From NCBI RefSeq assembly GCF_009789575.1, contig NZ_CP046908.1, forward strand, positions 1,488,001 to 1,552,000: 64,000 nt of DNA, in the 5' to 3' direction. Each line of letters opens with the position of its first letter. Positions within the stretch are counted from its first letter, which is position 1. This stretch comes from Stappia indica. GTDB taxonomy: Bacteria > Pseudomonadota > Alphaproteobacteria > Rhizobiales > Stappiaceae. Of this stretch, positions 48,796-59,561 are shown one piece after another. A program made the position numbers and the translations under genes. The notes under the pieces are model-generated. The model made no database searches and was not told the origin of the DNA. It worked only from the letters and a program-made list of their open reading frames with translations.

Positions 48796-48835
48796 GTTCC
48801 GGCCGGGCCCTGCCCTGCCGGACGTCATTTTTTTT
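48796..48835 (+). terminator. Rho-independent terminator between carB and greA
   Basis: TCCGGC / GCCGGA arms (48798-48803 and 48817-48822) with a GC-rich inner loop, followed by T8 (48828-48835). A second small hairpin (CGCGACGCC/GGCGGCGCG) starts the greA leader at 48838. Confidence 0.82.
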
Positions 48836-48882
48836 GACGCGCGACGCCCTTTGGCGGCGCGAAGAAGAAGGGTCGAAGACCT

Positions 48883-49356
48883 ATGGAAAAGGTTCCGATG
48901 ACAGGCGCTGGTTACGCCATGCTCGAGAAGGAGCTGAAGCAGCGTACGTCGGAAGAGCGGCCGCGCATCATCCAGGCGATCGCCGAGGCGCGCGCCCATG
49001 GCGACCTGTCGGAAAATGCCGAGTATCACGCCGCCAAGGAACAGCAGAGCCTGAACGAAGGTCGCATCAGCGAGCTTGAGGACAAGCTCGGCCGCGCCGA
49101 GGTGATCGACGTCAGCAAGCTGTCGGGCGACACCGTCAAGTTCGGCGCCACGGTGACCCTCATCGACGAGGACACCGAGGAAGAGAAGAAGTACATGATC
49201 GTCGGCGATGTCGAGGCCGACGTGAAGCTCGGCCGCATCTCGATCTCCTCGCCCATCGCCCGCGCGCTGATCGGCAAGGCCGTCGGCGACAGCGTCGAGG
49301 TGACCGCTCCCGGCGGCGCCCGCGCCTACGAGATCATCAACGTCACCTTCGGCTGA
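48883..49356 (+). CDS. greA: Transcription elongation factor GreA
   Basis: A 157-residue factor that rescues backtracked RNA polymerase by stimulating transcript cleavage. The N-terminal coiled coil carries the acidic tip in [19 protein letters not shown]; the C-terminal FKBP-like domain ends [13 protein letters not shown]. Length and sequence are canonical. Its own leader hairpin follows the carB terminator; a terminator follows at 49419. Confidence 0.97.
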   Translation: MEKVPMTGAGYAMLEKELKQRTSEERPRIIQAIAEARAHGDLSENAEYHAAKEQQSLNEGRISELEDKLGRAEVIDVSKLSGDTVKFGATVTLIDEDTEEEKKYMIVGDVEADVKLGRISISSPIARALIGKAVGDSVEVTAPGGARAYEIINVTFG

Positions 49357-49418
49357 TCTCCTTCCGATCGTCGCTCCGACGCTCGCCCTTCCCGATCGCA
49401 TTCCTGATCGCTCATCCC

Positions 49419-49455
49419 ACGGCTTCGCCGGGTCGCCGCCCTGCGAAGCCGTTTT
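49419..49455 (+). terminator. Rho-independent terminator of greA
   Basis: Ten-base arms ACGGCTTCGC / GCGAAGCCGT with a 14-base loop, then TTTG. Confidence 0.85.
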
Positions 49456-49589
49456 GCCGTCCGGGCGCGGTGCGGACTGTCGGGCGGCTCGCCTGGCGCT
49501 TGCGATGGCCGGGCCGGCAACCGGCGAGCCACGACGCCGCCCCCCTCGCAAAAAGCGCCTCCGCAGTCGCCCTCGGCTCTCCGGCACGA

Positions 49590-50720
49590 CCTCTCCTTTC
49601 GTCATTCCGGGCAAGGCGCGGCCGCGACCCGGAACCGGCGAGCCATGGCGCCTGCCGCTCTTGCCGAGAGGGTGGCTCGGCCCCTCCTCTCCCTCGGTGG
49701 TCGTCCCGGGCAAGGCGAAGCCGCGACCCGGGATCCATTGGCACCCTGAGCAGCAGCGACGACACGCCAACGCACGCGCCGCCAACCGCGTGTCGTCCCG
49801 GTTTCGGCAAAGCCGAAGACCGGGAACCAGTACCCCCGAACGGTTCGGCTCAGGCCTCAGCGCCGCCGCCAGAAGACCGGAGGCTGCTGCCTTTGCAACC
49901 CGCGCACGCCCCGGCGGATACTGGACGCCTGCCTGCGCAGGCGTGACAGCCGAGGGGGTGGCGACACTGTCCTGCCTCGAGCCCGCCTCATGGCCCACGC
50001 CTCTCCCGGCACGCCCCCTCCTTTCGTCATTCCGGGCAAGGCGCAGCCGCGACCCGGAACCGGCGAGCCCAGACGCCGGCTTCTTCGCGGAAGCGCCACC
50101 GCAGCCGCCTCCGGTCCCGTTGTCCTCTACCCTCGAAGAACCGCATGGGGGGATAGATCCGGGACCCGCACCGTTGCAGCCGGCCCCCGGTGGAGCGAAC
50201 CGAGCCGAAAAAGAAAGCGCCTTCGCCGCCCGCTCCCGCCCCTGCGGACGGCTGGCCTCACAGCCGGCGGCCAGTCCGGGAACCGGTGGCGCCACAGGCG
50301 CGTCGATTGTCCGACACGTCGACCCAATCGGCCTGTTCGGGGCCGCCGTCTCAATTTTCGCGGATTTCGAGAGCGATTTTTGCAAAATCCTTATCGAAAT
50401 TTGCGACGCCAGATCAGGCCTATTAATTCAATTATTTCAATGTGATAAGATCATTAAATCACACGCCTGCGCGAAATTTTCGAGACTCTCTTCTCAATCT
50501 CTACGCGCCGCTTATCCCCGCCGCAAAAATCGCCTATCCCCGTTTTCAGGACCCTCCAACGGGCTGCCTCCCAGAGCCGTTTCCGAGCACTTGTCCCCGC
50601 TTGCCCCCGGCCTGTGCCGCCCCGCCGCATCTCCTCGCACCGCCCCCTCCTTTCGTCATTCCGGGCAAGGCGCAGCCGCGACCCGGAACCGGCGAGCCAC
50701 GGCGCGTGCGCCCCTGCCGA
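49590..50720. repeat. Second cluster of palindromic intergenic repeats
   Basis: Three near-identical copies of TTTCGTCATTCCGGGCAAGG..CCCGGAACCGGCGAGCC (about 49597-49645, 50021-50069, 50650-50701), a related CCCGGGCAAGGCGAAGCCGCG unit with CATTGGCACCCTGAG (about 49697-49760), a CCCGGTTTCGGC..GCCGAAGACCGGG unit (about 49797-49825) and a GGCGGATACTGG unit (about 49909-49955). No supported gene lies in 49456-50774. The AT-rich stretch 50340-50470 has no repeat and no clear coding signal. Confidence 0.85.
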
Positions 50721-50774
50721 GCCCACCCACCCACGCCGCGGCTCCCCGATCAGCGCTGTGTGGGACGAAGGTGG

Positions 50775-52199
50775 CTAACTATAAAACTTCTTGCAGGCAC
50801 CATGGGAGCTCAGTTGAGCAGGGCGGTAAGCCTTCATTTCTCCCAGATGAGAGACCGAATCAGCCTCAAGGCGCTCCAGGACCGATGGATGAACAGGAAT
50901 GTTTTCGGCAACAACACGCAATTGAAACGGCCACTTCTTCACGAAGGGGCCAAATTTGAACATGTACTCTTCAGCGTGCTGCATCCCAAGAGGATCAGGA
51001 AAAACATACAGCATGTCATCATTTATAAAAATACCTGGAACGCAATCTCTTAGTTCCTGCAACATCCAGTCAAGAGCTATGTCGCTAAGCCGAGATTCAG
51101 ATTCAGGGTAACTGCCTCCGATATCACTATGGCAACCTGCGAACCATACTTGCTTCAACCAAACAGGATTTCTGCCTTCAGTTTTCTTCTCTTCAGCAGG
51201 CATCGCCCATTTAACGCGAGGAAAATTCCGCCTACTTTCGTCGATCGCGAGCGCATGACGCGCGAAGCAGACATCAGAATCAAGCCATCTATCATAATTT
51301 TCGAGATTCCATTTTGCGTAGTGCCCATTTTTGAAGATTTTCCACCAATCAAGAGGATTGCTAATTCGCAACTCTCTCTCAGGAGAAGGAGAAAAATACT
51401 TCCATTGGGAAAATTTCAGCCTTCCATAAGCAAATAAAATAAAAAGAATTAAACCAAGCCCAACTCCCCACCAGAGCCAATGCCAGCCGGTAAACATCAT
51501 CGCGAAGACAGCAACAACGAGAGCAGAAGCGAGCGCCCACAGCACCACTCCAACCTGCCCATTCCCCAATGCCGCTACTGTGTCGAACACACCGATGAAA
51601 TGCGGCTGGACATTACCTTGTACATCTACATCCGACTGCGGAACAAAACTACCGTATTTTTGCCGAAACCTACGCCCTAACTCCTCGCGATTACTATAAA
51701 ATGGCTCCTCACCACGTGGCTTTCCGCTTCCATAATTGTAAACATATCTGACAGCATCGGAGGCAATCTTCCGAAGTCTCGGCCCATGTCGAGGAACCGC
51801 AGTCCCATCGGGCATTTTAGTTGGGACACCACAGAGGTTCATCACGTTAGCGACAACACGCACCGTGTACGCCCCGCGAGAGAAACCAATTAAAATAATC
51901 TTATCGCCTGGCTCGTAGTATGAAATTATCTTTTCATAACAATCTATTACATTCTCATCTATACCTAACCCCAGCGCCGAAGCTAAAATATTTCTAATGG
52001 ACGAAATAGAGATACTTCCAATACTCCCAGACCCGATACCTGGATCGTAGAAACACACTTGCTTTTGCGGGCTGATAGGCGACGCAGGCCCCGGACGCAT
52101 AGCGCGATACATTTTATAGACATTTGACAGATTCTGATCTGGAGAAACACCGCCTACCTGACCGGTGCCGTCTGAAAAAATTACTATATTCTTCGACAT
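50775..52199 (-). CDS. DUF2235/Tle1-like alpha/beta-hydrolase, membrane-linked
   Basis: A 474-residue protein of the T6SS-phospholipase (Tle1)/DUF2235 fold: N-terminal SDGTG, nucleophile S107 in GFSRGA (G-x-S-x-G), D206 in FDTVA and H357 in GCHSDIGGSY, a plausible Ser-Asp-His triad. Two hydrophobic helices (about 216-236 and 241-258) interrupt the middle, unlike soluble Tle1 effectors. The coding sequence is far more AT-rich than its neighbours, suggesting transfer. No VgrG, PAAR or immunity gene is adjacent, so an effector role is unproved; defence or lipid hydrolysis is also possible. Confidence 0.82.
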   Translation of the reverse strand: MSKNIVIFSDGTGQVGGVSPDQNLSNVYKMYRAMRPGPASPISPQKQVCFYDPGIGSGSIGSISISSIRNILASALGLGIDENVIDCYEKIISYYEPGDKIILIGFSRGAYTVRVVANVMNLCGVPTKMPDGTAVPRHGPRLRKIASDAVRYVYNYGSGKPRGEEPFYSNREELGRRFRQKYGSFVPQSDVDVQGNVQPHFIGVFDTVAALGNGQVGVVLWALASALVVAVFAMMFTGWHWLWWGVGLGLILFILFAYGRLKFSQWKYFSPSPERELRISNPLDWWKIFKNGHYAKWNLENYDRWLDSDVCFARHALAIDESRRNFPRVKWAMPAEEKKTEGRNPVWLKQVWFAGCHSDIGGSYPESESRLSDIALDWMLQELRDCVPGIFINDDMLYVFPDPLGMQHAEEYMFKFGPFVKKWPFQLRVVAENIPVHPSVLERLEADSVSHLGEMKAYRPAQLSSHGACKKFYS

Positions 52200-52221
52200 A
52201 ATGCACCATCCAATAAAATAC

Positions 52222-52521
52222 CTACGCGAAATCGAAGTATTCAAACAAATCCTGAACCTCATCATCGCGACGGCGACTAAGCCCTTCCCCGCGATGCGCA
52301 CAAGGATGCTTTACTCGGCTAAGCCCAGGAGCAGCTTCGAAGGTAGCAGAACCTCCGTTCGCCATAGACACTCTAATAATTTCTGCGCCGCACTCCCGGC
52401 ACCGTTGGCGCGTTTTCTTCTTTTCATCAGGGGCAGATGCCCAGTACGCATTCACATACGACATTCGCCCGTTTCTCGAGCGTCTCGAGTAACCACTCCG
52501 TTTCAACAAACCACGTGCCAT
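52222..52521 (-). CDS. Small zinc-ribbon-like hypothetical protein
   Basis: A 99-residue protein I do not recognise. A basic N-terminus is followed by CRECGAEIIRVSMANG, with C-x2-C, and later HPCAHRGEG, a possible Cys/His second half of a zinc knuckle; the end is acidic-aromatic (DLFEYFDFA). GAGG lies eight bases before the ATG at 52521. It ends 22 bp before the hydrolase gene on the same strand and shares its AT-rich composition, so it is probably co-transcribed. It could bind nucleic acid or the hydrolase; both are inference. Confidence 0.6.
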   Translation of the reverse strand: MARGLLKRSGYSRRSRNGRMSYVNAYWASAPDEKKKTRQRCRECGAEIIRVSMANGGSATFEAAPGLSRVKHPCAHRGEGLSRRRDDEVQDLFEYFDFA

Positions 52522-52590
52522 CGGGCCAGCCTCAGGAATGTTGTTACTCTACGTTAACCCCTATAGAATGAGAACAAAAGAAGAAAATCC

Positions 52591-53061
52591 TCAATCCTTC
52601 ACCGGCACCACGGGTTCGTTCTTGGTCTGGCGGATGGTGAGGGCCGTGCGCACGCTGTCGACATTGGGCGTGGCGGTGAGTTCGCGGATGATGAAGTTCT
52701 GGAAGGACTGCAGGTCCGGCACCACGCATTTCAGGAGGAAATCTACCTCGCCGGACAGCATGTAGCTCTCCCGTACCTCGGGCCAGCTCTTGACCTTGTC
52801 CTCGAAGGCGTTGAGGTCGCTTTCGGTCTGCGAATGCAGCCCGACCATGGCGAAGGCGGTGACTTCGTAGCCGAGCTGCTTTTCGTCCAGCAGCGTGCGG
52901 TAGCCGGTGATAAGTCCGGCCTCCTCGAGCGCGCGCACGCGGCGCAGGCAGGGCGGCGCGGAAATGCCGACGCGGCGCGCCAGCTCCACATTGGTGATGC
53001 GGCCATCCGCCTGCAGCTCTTTCAGAATGTGCCAATCAATCGCGTCGAGGCGAATTTTCAC
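52591..53061 (-). CDS. Lrp/AsnC family regulator
   Basis: A 156-residue regulator. An N-terminal helix-turn-helix (LDAIDWHILKELQADGRITNVELARRVGIS) precedes the RAM ligand-binding domain (GYEVTAFAMVGLH, SGEVDFLLKCVVPDLQSFQNFI), which binds amino acids and assembles multimers. A GTG start at 53061 follows AAGGAG with six-base spacing; another GTG at 53076 lies before that site and is less likely. Its place beside the ELM1-like gene and trxB is seen in other Hyphomicrobiales. Confidence 0.9.
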   Translation of the reverse strand: MKIRLDAIDWHILKELQADGRITNVELARRVGISAPPCLRRVRALEEAGLITGYRTLLDEKQLGYEVTAFAMVGLHSQTESDLNAFEDKVKSWPEVRESYMLSGEVDFLLKCVVPDLQSFQNFIIRELTATPNVDSVRTALTIRQTKNEPVVPVKD

Positions 53062-53286
53062 GCTGGTCTCCTTCACAAATCGCTGGCACAGACATGTCGT
53101 CGCCCATTCGCCGAATGCAGCGGCCGTGCAAGCCGCGCCGCCCGAGATCCGGCAGGCGGGAGGACCGGCCGGACGGGCAAGGGACGCGGTGCCAGGCGCA
53201 CAATGGGGCCGACAGATCGTGCCTCCTGTTCATCCGGGCACTTATGATTCTTTGCCGAAACCTGCAATACTATATCAACACAGGTC

Positions 53287-55301
<2,015 letters not shown>

Positions 55302-55363
55302 GCTGTCTTCCGGGAGGCTTCGGCCGAAATCGCTGGAACTGACGCGAACAGACAGAGGGTGTC

Positions 55364-56260
55364 GTGCCGCTTGACTGGGACAAGCTGAGGATTTTCCACG
55401 CGGCCGCGCAGGCCGGCAGCTTCACGCATGCCGGCGACATGCTCAACATGAGCCAGTCGGCGGTCAGCCGGCAGGTCAGCGCGCTGGAGCACGACCTGAA
55501 GGTCCCGCTGTTCCACCGGCATGCGCGCGGGCTGCTGCTGACCGAGCAGGGCGAGGTGCTCTATCGCACCGCGCGCGAGGTGTTCATGAAGCTTGAGGCC
55601 GCGCAGGCCCGGCTGACCGACAGCCGCGAGAAGCCGACCGGCGCCCTGCGGATCACCACCACCGTCGGCCTCGGCTCGACCTGGCTGACCGAGCGGCTCA
55701 ACGAGTTCATCGACCTCTACCCGGAGATGGACCTCAGGCTGATCTTCGACGACGACGAGCTCGATCTCGGCATGCGCGAGGCGGACGTGGCTATCCGTCT
55801 GCGCCAGCCGACGCAGCCGGACCTGATCCAGCGCAAGCTGTTCACGGTGCACTTCCACGTCTATGCCGCGCCGGGCTACATCCAGCGCTTCGGCGCCCCG
55901 AAGTCCGTCGCCGCCCTCGACGGCCACCGGATCGTCACCTTCGGCGAGCATGCCCCGCCCTATCTGCGGGACATGAACTGGCTGGAAACTGCGGGTTTGC
56001 CGCCGGGCGAGCAGCGTCGTTCGGTGCTGCGCGTCAACAATGTGGTGGCCATCAAGCGCGCCGTCCAGCGCGGCATCGGCATCGCAATGCTGCCCGACTA
56101 CATCAACGAAGACAGCTCGGGCCTGGTGCAGTTGCTCCCGGAAGCGGAGGTGCCGAGCTTCGACACCTATTTCGTCTACCCTTCCGAGCTGAAGAACACC
56201 GCGCGCATCGCCGTGTTCCGCGACTTCCTGCTGGCCAAGGCCGAGCGCTGGACCTACTGA
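55364..56260 (+). CDS. LysR family transcriptional regulator
   Basis: A 298-residue regulator. The winged helix-turn-helix (1-65) reads DWDKLRIFHAAAQAGSFTHAGDMLNMSQSAVSRQVSALE; the C-terminal inducer domain (about 90-290) contains TTTVGLGSTWLTERLNEFIDLYPE. A GTG start at 55364 follows AGAGGG. It lies 62 bp after trxB on the same strand; a role in redox or thiol control is suggested by context only. Confidence 0.9.
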   Translation: MPLDWDKLRIFHAAAQAGSFTHAGDMLNMSQSAVSRQVSALEHDLKVPLFHRHARGLLLTEQGEVLYRTAREVFMKLEAAQARLTDSREKPTGALRITTTVGLGSTWLTERLNEFIDLYPEMDLRLIFDDDELDLGMREADVAIRLRQPTQPDLIQRKLFTVHFHVYAAPGYIQRFGAPKSVAALDGHRIVTFGEHAPPYLRDMNWLETAGLPPGEQRRSVLRVNNVVAIKRAVQRGIGIAMLPDYINEDSSGLVQLLPEAEVPSFDTYFVYPSELKNTARIAVFRDFLLAKAERWTY

Positions 56261-56540
56261 CGGCAGGCCGCCGAGCCCTGCCTCTTGTTGCACTGCAAAT
56301 TTCGAAACAAGCCGCAGCGTGACGGCGGGCGCCCTTGCGCGGCGTGCCGAGGGAGCAGGCAGGAGCTGCGCAGCCTGCCTCGCCCGGCGGCACCGCACAC
56401 GTGCGACAGGCTGCCGCAGTGACGTGAAATCAGGCACTTCGCCCACCAACAAAGCAAGGATCCCGGCCAAACTGCCCAGCCGTGCAGGCCTCGATGCAGC
56501 GCCTTGCGAAATACGCATAGCAGACCTGCAAGAGTGCTTC
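56261..56540. other. Intergenic stretch after the LysR gene
   Basis: About 280 bases without a gene or clear terminator immediately after the LysR stop. It leads into the promoter of the small-RNA candidate. Confidence 0.5.
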
Positions 56541-56571
56541 TTGCATAGGCGCGTTGTGCACTGCATATAAG
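56541..56571 (+). promoter_or_regulatory. Candidate promoter of the small RNA
   Basis: TTGCAT (56541-56546) and TATAAG (56566-56571). Spacing is 19 bp, or 17 if CATATA (56564-56569) is the -10 element, so this is moderate evidence. Confidence 0.45.
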
Positions 56572-56576
56572 CAACA

Positions 56577-56712
56577 GGCTGTTGGTCTGCTTCGTCGCTA
56601 CCTCCTCCCAGCGACGTGTGATGCGACCAGCTGTTCCCCTCTGGAAGGTGATTTCGCCACGCATGTGGCAAAATCGAATAACTGCCGGGCCCTATGGCCC
56701 GGCATTTTTTTT
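56577..56712 (+). ncRNA. Cuckoo-type small RNA candidate (CCTCCTCCC loop)
   Basis: An autonomous transcription unit of about 136 nt. Stem-loop one has seven-base arms CGTCGCT/AGCGACG (56593-56616), presenting ACCTCCTCCC unpaired. Stem-loop two is GCCAC-GCAT-GTGGC (about 56656-56669). The third hairpin is the terminator GCCGGGCC-CTAT-GGCCCGGC followed by T8. An exposed CCUCCUCCC anti-Shine-Dalgarno loop is the hallmark of the cuckoo/CcsR RNAs of alphaproteobacteria, which act on mRNAs or titrate factors. The 5' end is approximate. Confidence 0.78.
56684..56712 (+). terminator. Strong rho-independent terminator of the small RNA
   Basis: Eight-base perfect arms around CTAT, then A and T8 (56705-56712). 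It is 420 bp beyond the LysR stop, which implies a separate upstream transcript. Confidence 0.92.
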
Positions 56713-56851
56713 GCCCGTATCACAGACAGCCGCTTGTTATGCTGAAGATCGGGCCTGCCGCTTTCGACCGCCCTCCCATTATGCCATCGGCCCCAGGCGG
56801 TGGATTAGATTCCCGGCATGATGGCGCTTTGCCCTGGATGCTGTGCAAAGC

Positions 56852-56879
56852 AAAAGGCCCGGCGCAATGCACCGGGCCT
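56852..56879 (-). terminator. Rho-independent terminator of msrP
   Basis: AGGCCCGG / CCGGGCCT arms (56855-56862, 56872-56879) with a nine-base loop; four A bases at 56852-56855 give the U-run on the minus strand. Confidence 0.85.
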
Positions 56880-56905
56880 CGATGTCGTTCGGCGGGAGAC
56901 GCCGA

Positions 56906-57871
56906 TCACATGTAGAGGTTCTCGCCTTCGAGCCCCTTGTAGAGGCCGGCGACCTGCTCGGCATAGCCGTTGAAAAGCTGGGTCGGCACCTGCTCGCCGG
57001 TCGGCAGAAGCTGTTCGCGCGCCTGGCTCCAGCGCGGATGCGAGACCTCCGGATTGACGTTGGCCCAGAAGCCGTATTCCGCCGACTGGATCTCTTCCCA
57101 GAAGCTCACCGGGCGCTCCTCCACGAAGGAGAAGCGGACGATCGACTTGATCGACTTGAAGCCGTACTTCCACGGCACGGCAAGACGCAGCGGCGCGCCG
57201 TATTGCTTGGCAAGCGGCTTGCCGTAAACACCGGTGACCATGAAGGCGAGCTCGTTGGTCGCCTCAGCCAGGGTCAGCCCCTCGACATAGGGCCACGGAT
57301 ACCAGGATGCCCGCTGGCCGCTGGCCGTGTCGGGATCCATGAAGGTCTCCATGCGCAGATACTTCGCCTCCGGCTTCGGCGAGGCAAGGCGCACCAGCTC
57401 GGCAAGCGGGAAGCCGGTCCACGGCACCGCCATCGCCCACGCCTCGACGCAGCGGAAGCGATAGAGCCGCTCCTCCAGCGAGACCTTCTTCATCAGGTCG
57501 TCGAAATCGAGCACCTGCGGATTGTCGCAGAGCCCGTCGATCTTCACCTCCCACGGGCGGATCTTCAGCGCCTGCGCGGCGGAAGCGATCTGCTTGTGCG
57601 AGCCGAACTCGTAGAAATTGTTGTAGACGGAGGTGACGCCTTCCGGCGTGATCTCGCGGTCGAGCGTATAGGCCTCGTTGCGCGTCGCCGGATAGAGCCC
57701 CGCGTTGGGATCCTCCTCGGCGAAGGCGGCACGCGGAAGCCCCGCGCCACCGGCAATCGAAGCGCCGGCGATGCCGAGCCCTGCAAGAACCGAGCGGCGG
57801 TTGAAGAAGACAGCCTCGGGCGTCGCCTCGCGCTCGGGCAGGTCCCAGCTGCGTTTGCGGATGATGTTCAT
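56906..57871 (-). CDS. msrP: Protein-methionine-sulfoxide reductase catalytic subunit MsrP (YedY family)
   Basis: A 321-residue periplasmic molybdoenzyme that repairs oxidised methionines. A twin-arginine signal (NRRSVLAGLGIAGA, RR at 25-26) directs folded export. C141 in RFRCVEAWAMAVPW is the molybdenum-ligating cysteine; KYGFKSIKSI and the NPEVSHPRWSQA end are typical. The start at 57871 (MNIIRKRSWD) removes an unrelated open-frame extension. Its usual partner, the haem membrane protein MsrQ, is not next to it: the upstream neighbour is an MFS transporter. Confidence 0.94.
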   Translation of the reverse strand: MNIIRKRSWDLPEREATPEAVFFNRRSVLAGLGIAGASIAGGAGLPRAAFAEEDPNAGLYPATRNEAYTLDREITPEGVTSVYNNFYEFGSHKQIASAAQALKIRPWEVKIDGLCDNPQVLDFDDLMKKVSLEERLYRFRCVEAWAMAVPWTGFPLAELVRLASPKPEAKYLRMETFMDPDTASGQRASWYPWPYVEGLTLAEATNELAFMVTGVYGKPLAKQYGAPLRLAVPWKYGFKSIKSIVRFSFVEERPVSFWEEIQSAEYGFWANVNPEVSHPRWSQAREQLLPTGEQVPTQLFNGYAEQVAGLYKGLEGENLYM

Positions 57872-58015
57872 CGTGATGCGTCCTCTTCCAGTCCCTTCAG
57901 GACGCCTCTGCGGACGCCCGATGCCTCTTGACCTAGCGCGCACGCCCCATCGCGGCAAATCAAGTGCGGTTGAACACCCGTGCCGGGCCCGTGAGCCATG
58001 CCCTCGCCCGCCGGC

Positions 58016-59401
58016 TCACGGCAGCTCGCGCAGCCGGTGGCCGGAGGACTCCTGCCCGGCCGAAGCCGGCAGGAAGGCGAAGATCGGCACGGAGACCAGC
58101 GCCAGTACCGCCGTCACCGCAAAGGCGATGTGGAAGTTGACGAGGCCCAGCGTGTCGCCGGTGACCCAGCCCGTCGCCTCCAGCACGAAGCCGGCCAGCG
58201 CCACGCCCAGCGCCAGCGAGACCTGTTGGAACACCGAGCTGAGCGCGGTCGCCTGGCTGGCCTCGTTGTCGCCGATGCTGGTGAACATCAGCCCGTTCGA
58301 CGAGGTGAAAAGGAAGGAGCGGGTGAGACCGGCACCGTAGAGCACCAGCACGAAGATCCAGACCGGCGTGCCGGGCACGAAGCCGACCATGGCGAAGGTG
58401 AGCAGCGCCCCGCCCAGCGAGGCGATCACCAGCGCCATCCGGAAGCCGACGGCCGCGAGCGCCCGCTTGACGATGAACTTCATCGAGATGGCGCCGAACG
58501 CGCCGGTGAAGGTGATGAGGCCGGACTGGAAGGCGTTGTAGCCGAAGCCCGTCTGCAGCATCAGCGGCATCAGGAACGGCATCGAGCCGGACGAGATGCG
58601 GAAGATGTTGGTGCCCAGCAACGTCAGGCCGAAGGCCCGGTTGCGCAGCAGGGCCGGATCGAGGATCGGGTTCGCCCGCCGCTTTGCATGGACGAGATAG
58701 GCAAGAAGCGCGCCGAAACCGACAAGCGTCGTCACCAGCCCGACAGCCGGCGGCAGGGCCGGCAGGCTGATCACCGACAGGCCGAAGACGATGCCGGCCG
58801 CCGCAGTGCCCGTCAGCAGGAAGCCGGTCCAGTCGAGTCTGGAGGTCTCGCGCCTCGGGATCTCGGGCAGGTAGATGCCGCAAAGCCAGATGCCGGCGAG
58901 CCCGATCGGCACGTTGATGATGAAGATCCAGTGCCAGGACAGATAGGTGGTCAGGAACCCGCCGAGCGGCGGCCCTGCCATCGGCCCGATCAGGCCGGGA
59001 ATGGTCATCAGGGTCATCGCATGGACCAGGTCCTTCTTCTGGAAGGTCCTGACGAGAATGAGACGGCCGACCGGCACCATCATCGAGCCGCCCATGCCCT
59101 GCAGGAAGCGCGAGAGCACGAAGGTGAGCAGCGAGTTGGAAAAGGCACAGGCGACCGAGCCGATGACGAAGACGACGATGGCCCATCTGAAGATGCGCTT
59201 GGCGCCGAACTTGTCCGCCATCCAGCCGCTGACGGGGATGAAGATGCCCAGCGCCACTAGGTAGGAGGTCAGCGCCAGCTTCAGCGCGATCGGGCTGGTG
59301 CCAAGGTCCTCCGCAATCACCGGCAGCGAGGTGGCGATGACGGTGGAATCCATCATCTCCATGAAGAACGCAAAGGCGATGATGAGCGGAATGCTGTTCA
59401 T
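58016..59401 (-). CDS. MFS transporter, DHA2-like multidrug efflux type
   Basis: A 461-residue permease with at least twelve membrane segments. FFMEMMDSTVIATSLPVIAEDLG (segment one), GWMADKFGAKRIF (loop 2-3 motif A), LQGMGGSMMVPVGRLIL and the motif-C-like GPMAGPPLGGFL are seen. The DHA2 group pumps lipophilic drugs by proton antiport; the substrate is unknown. The ATG at 59401 (MNSIPLIIAF) is used; the GTG at 59416 is possible. Confidence 0.88.
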   Translation of the reverse strand: MNSIPLIIAFAFFMEMMDSTVIATSLPVIAEDLGTSPIALKLALTSYLVALGIFIPVSGWMADKFGAKRIFRWAIVVFVIGSVACAFSNSLLTFVLSRFLQGMGGSMMVPVGRLILVRTFQKKDLVHAMTLMTIPGLIGPMAGPPLGGFLTTYLSWHWIFIINVPIGLAGIWLCGIYLPEIPRRETSRLDWTGFLLTGTAAAGIVFGLSVISLPALPPAVGLVTTLVGFGALLAYLVHAKRRANPILDPALLRNRAFGLTLLGTNIFRISSGSMPFLMPLMLQTGFGYNAFQSGLITFTGAFGAISMKFIVKRALAAVGFRMALVIASLGGALLTFAMVGFVPGTPVWIFVLVLYGAGLTRSFLFTSSNGLMFTSIGDNEASQATALSSVFQQVSLALGVALAGFVLEATGWVTGDTLGLVNFHIAFAVTAVLALVSVPIFAFLPASAGQESSGHRLRELP

Positions 59402-59490
59402 GATGTCCGGGGGCACGGCGCGGCAGGAGAGAGAAGCGGACCGCGCCTCTTTTCAATAGCCCGAAAGCGATTGTCTGCAAATGCATGAAA

Positions 59491-59526
59491 CGGCAAAAGA
59501 GATTGGGCTGGACCACGGCCCAGCCC
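59491..59526 (-). terminator. Terminator of the sugar dehydrogenase gene
   Basis: GGGCTGG / CCAGCCC arms (59505-59511, 59520-59526) with a following TCTTTTGCC on the minus strand. Confidence 0.72.
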
Positions 59527-59561
59527 CATCTTGCCATGGCAGGCTTGCGCGATCCGCGCGA

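Noticed and set aside
49454-50959. 501-residue plus-strand open frame across the second repeat cluster
   Set aside because: It translates the palindromic repeats (repeated Arg-Pro-Gly-Thr-Gly-Glu-Pro) and has no start signals.
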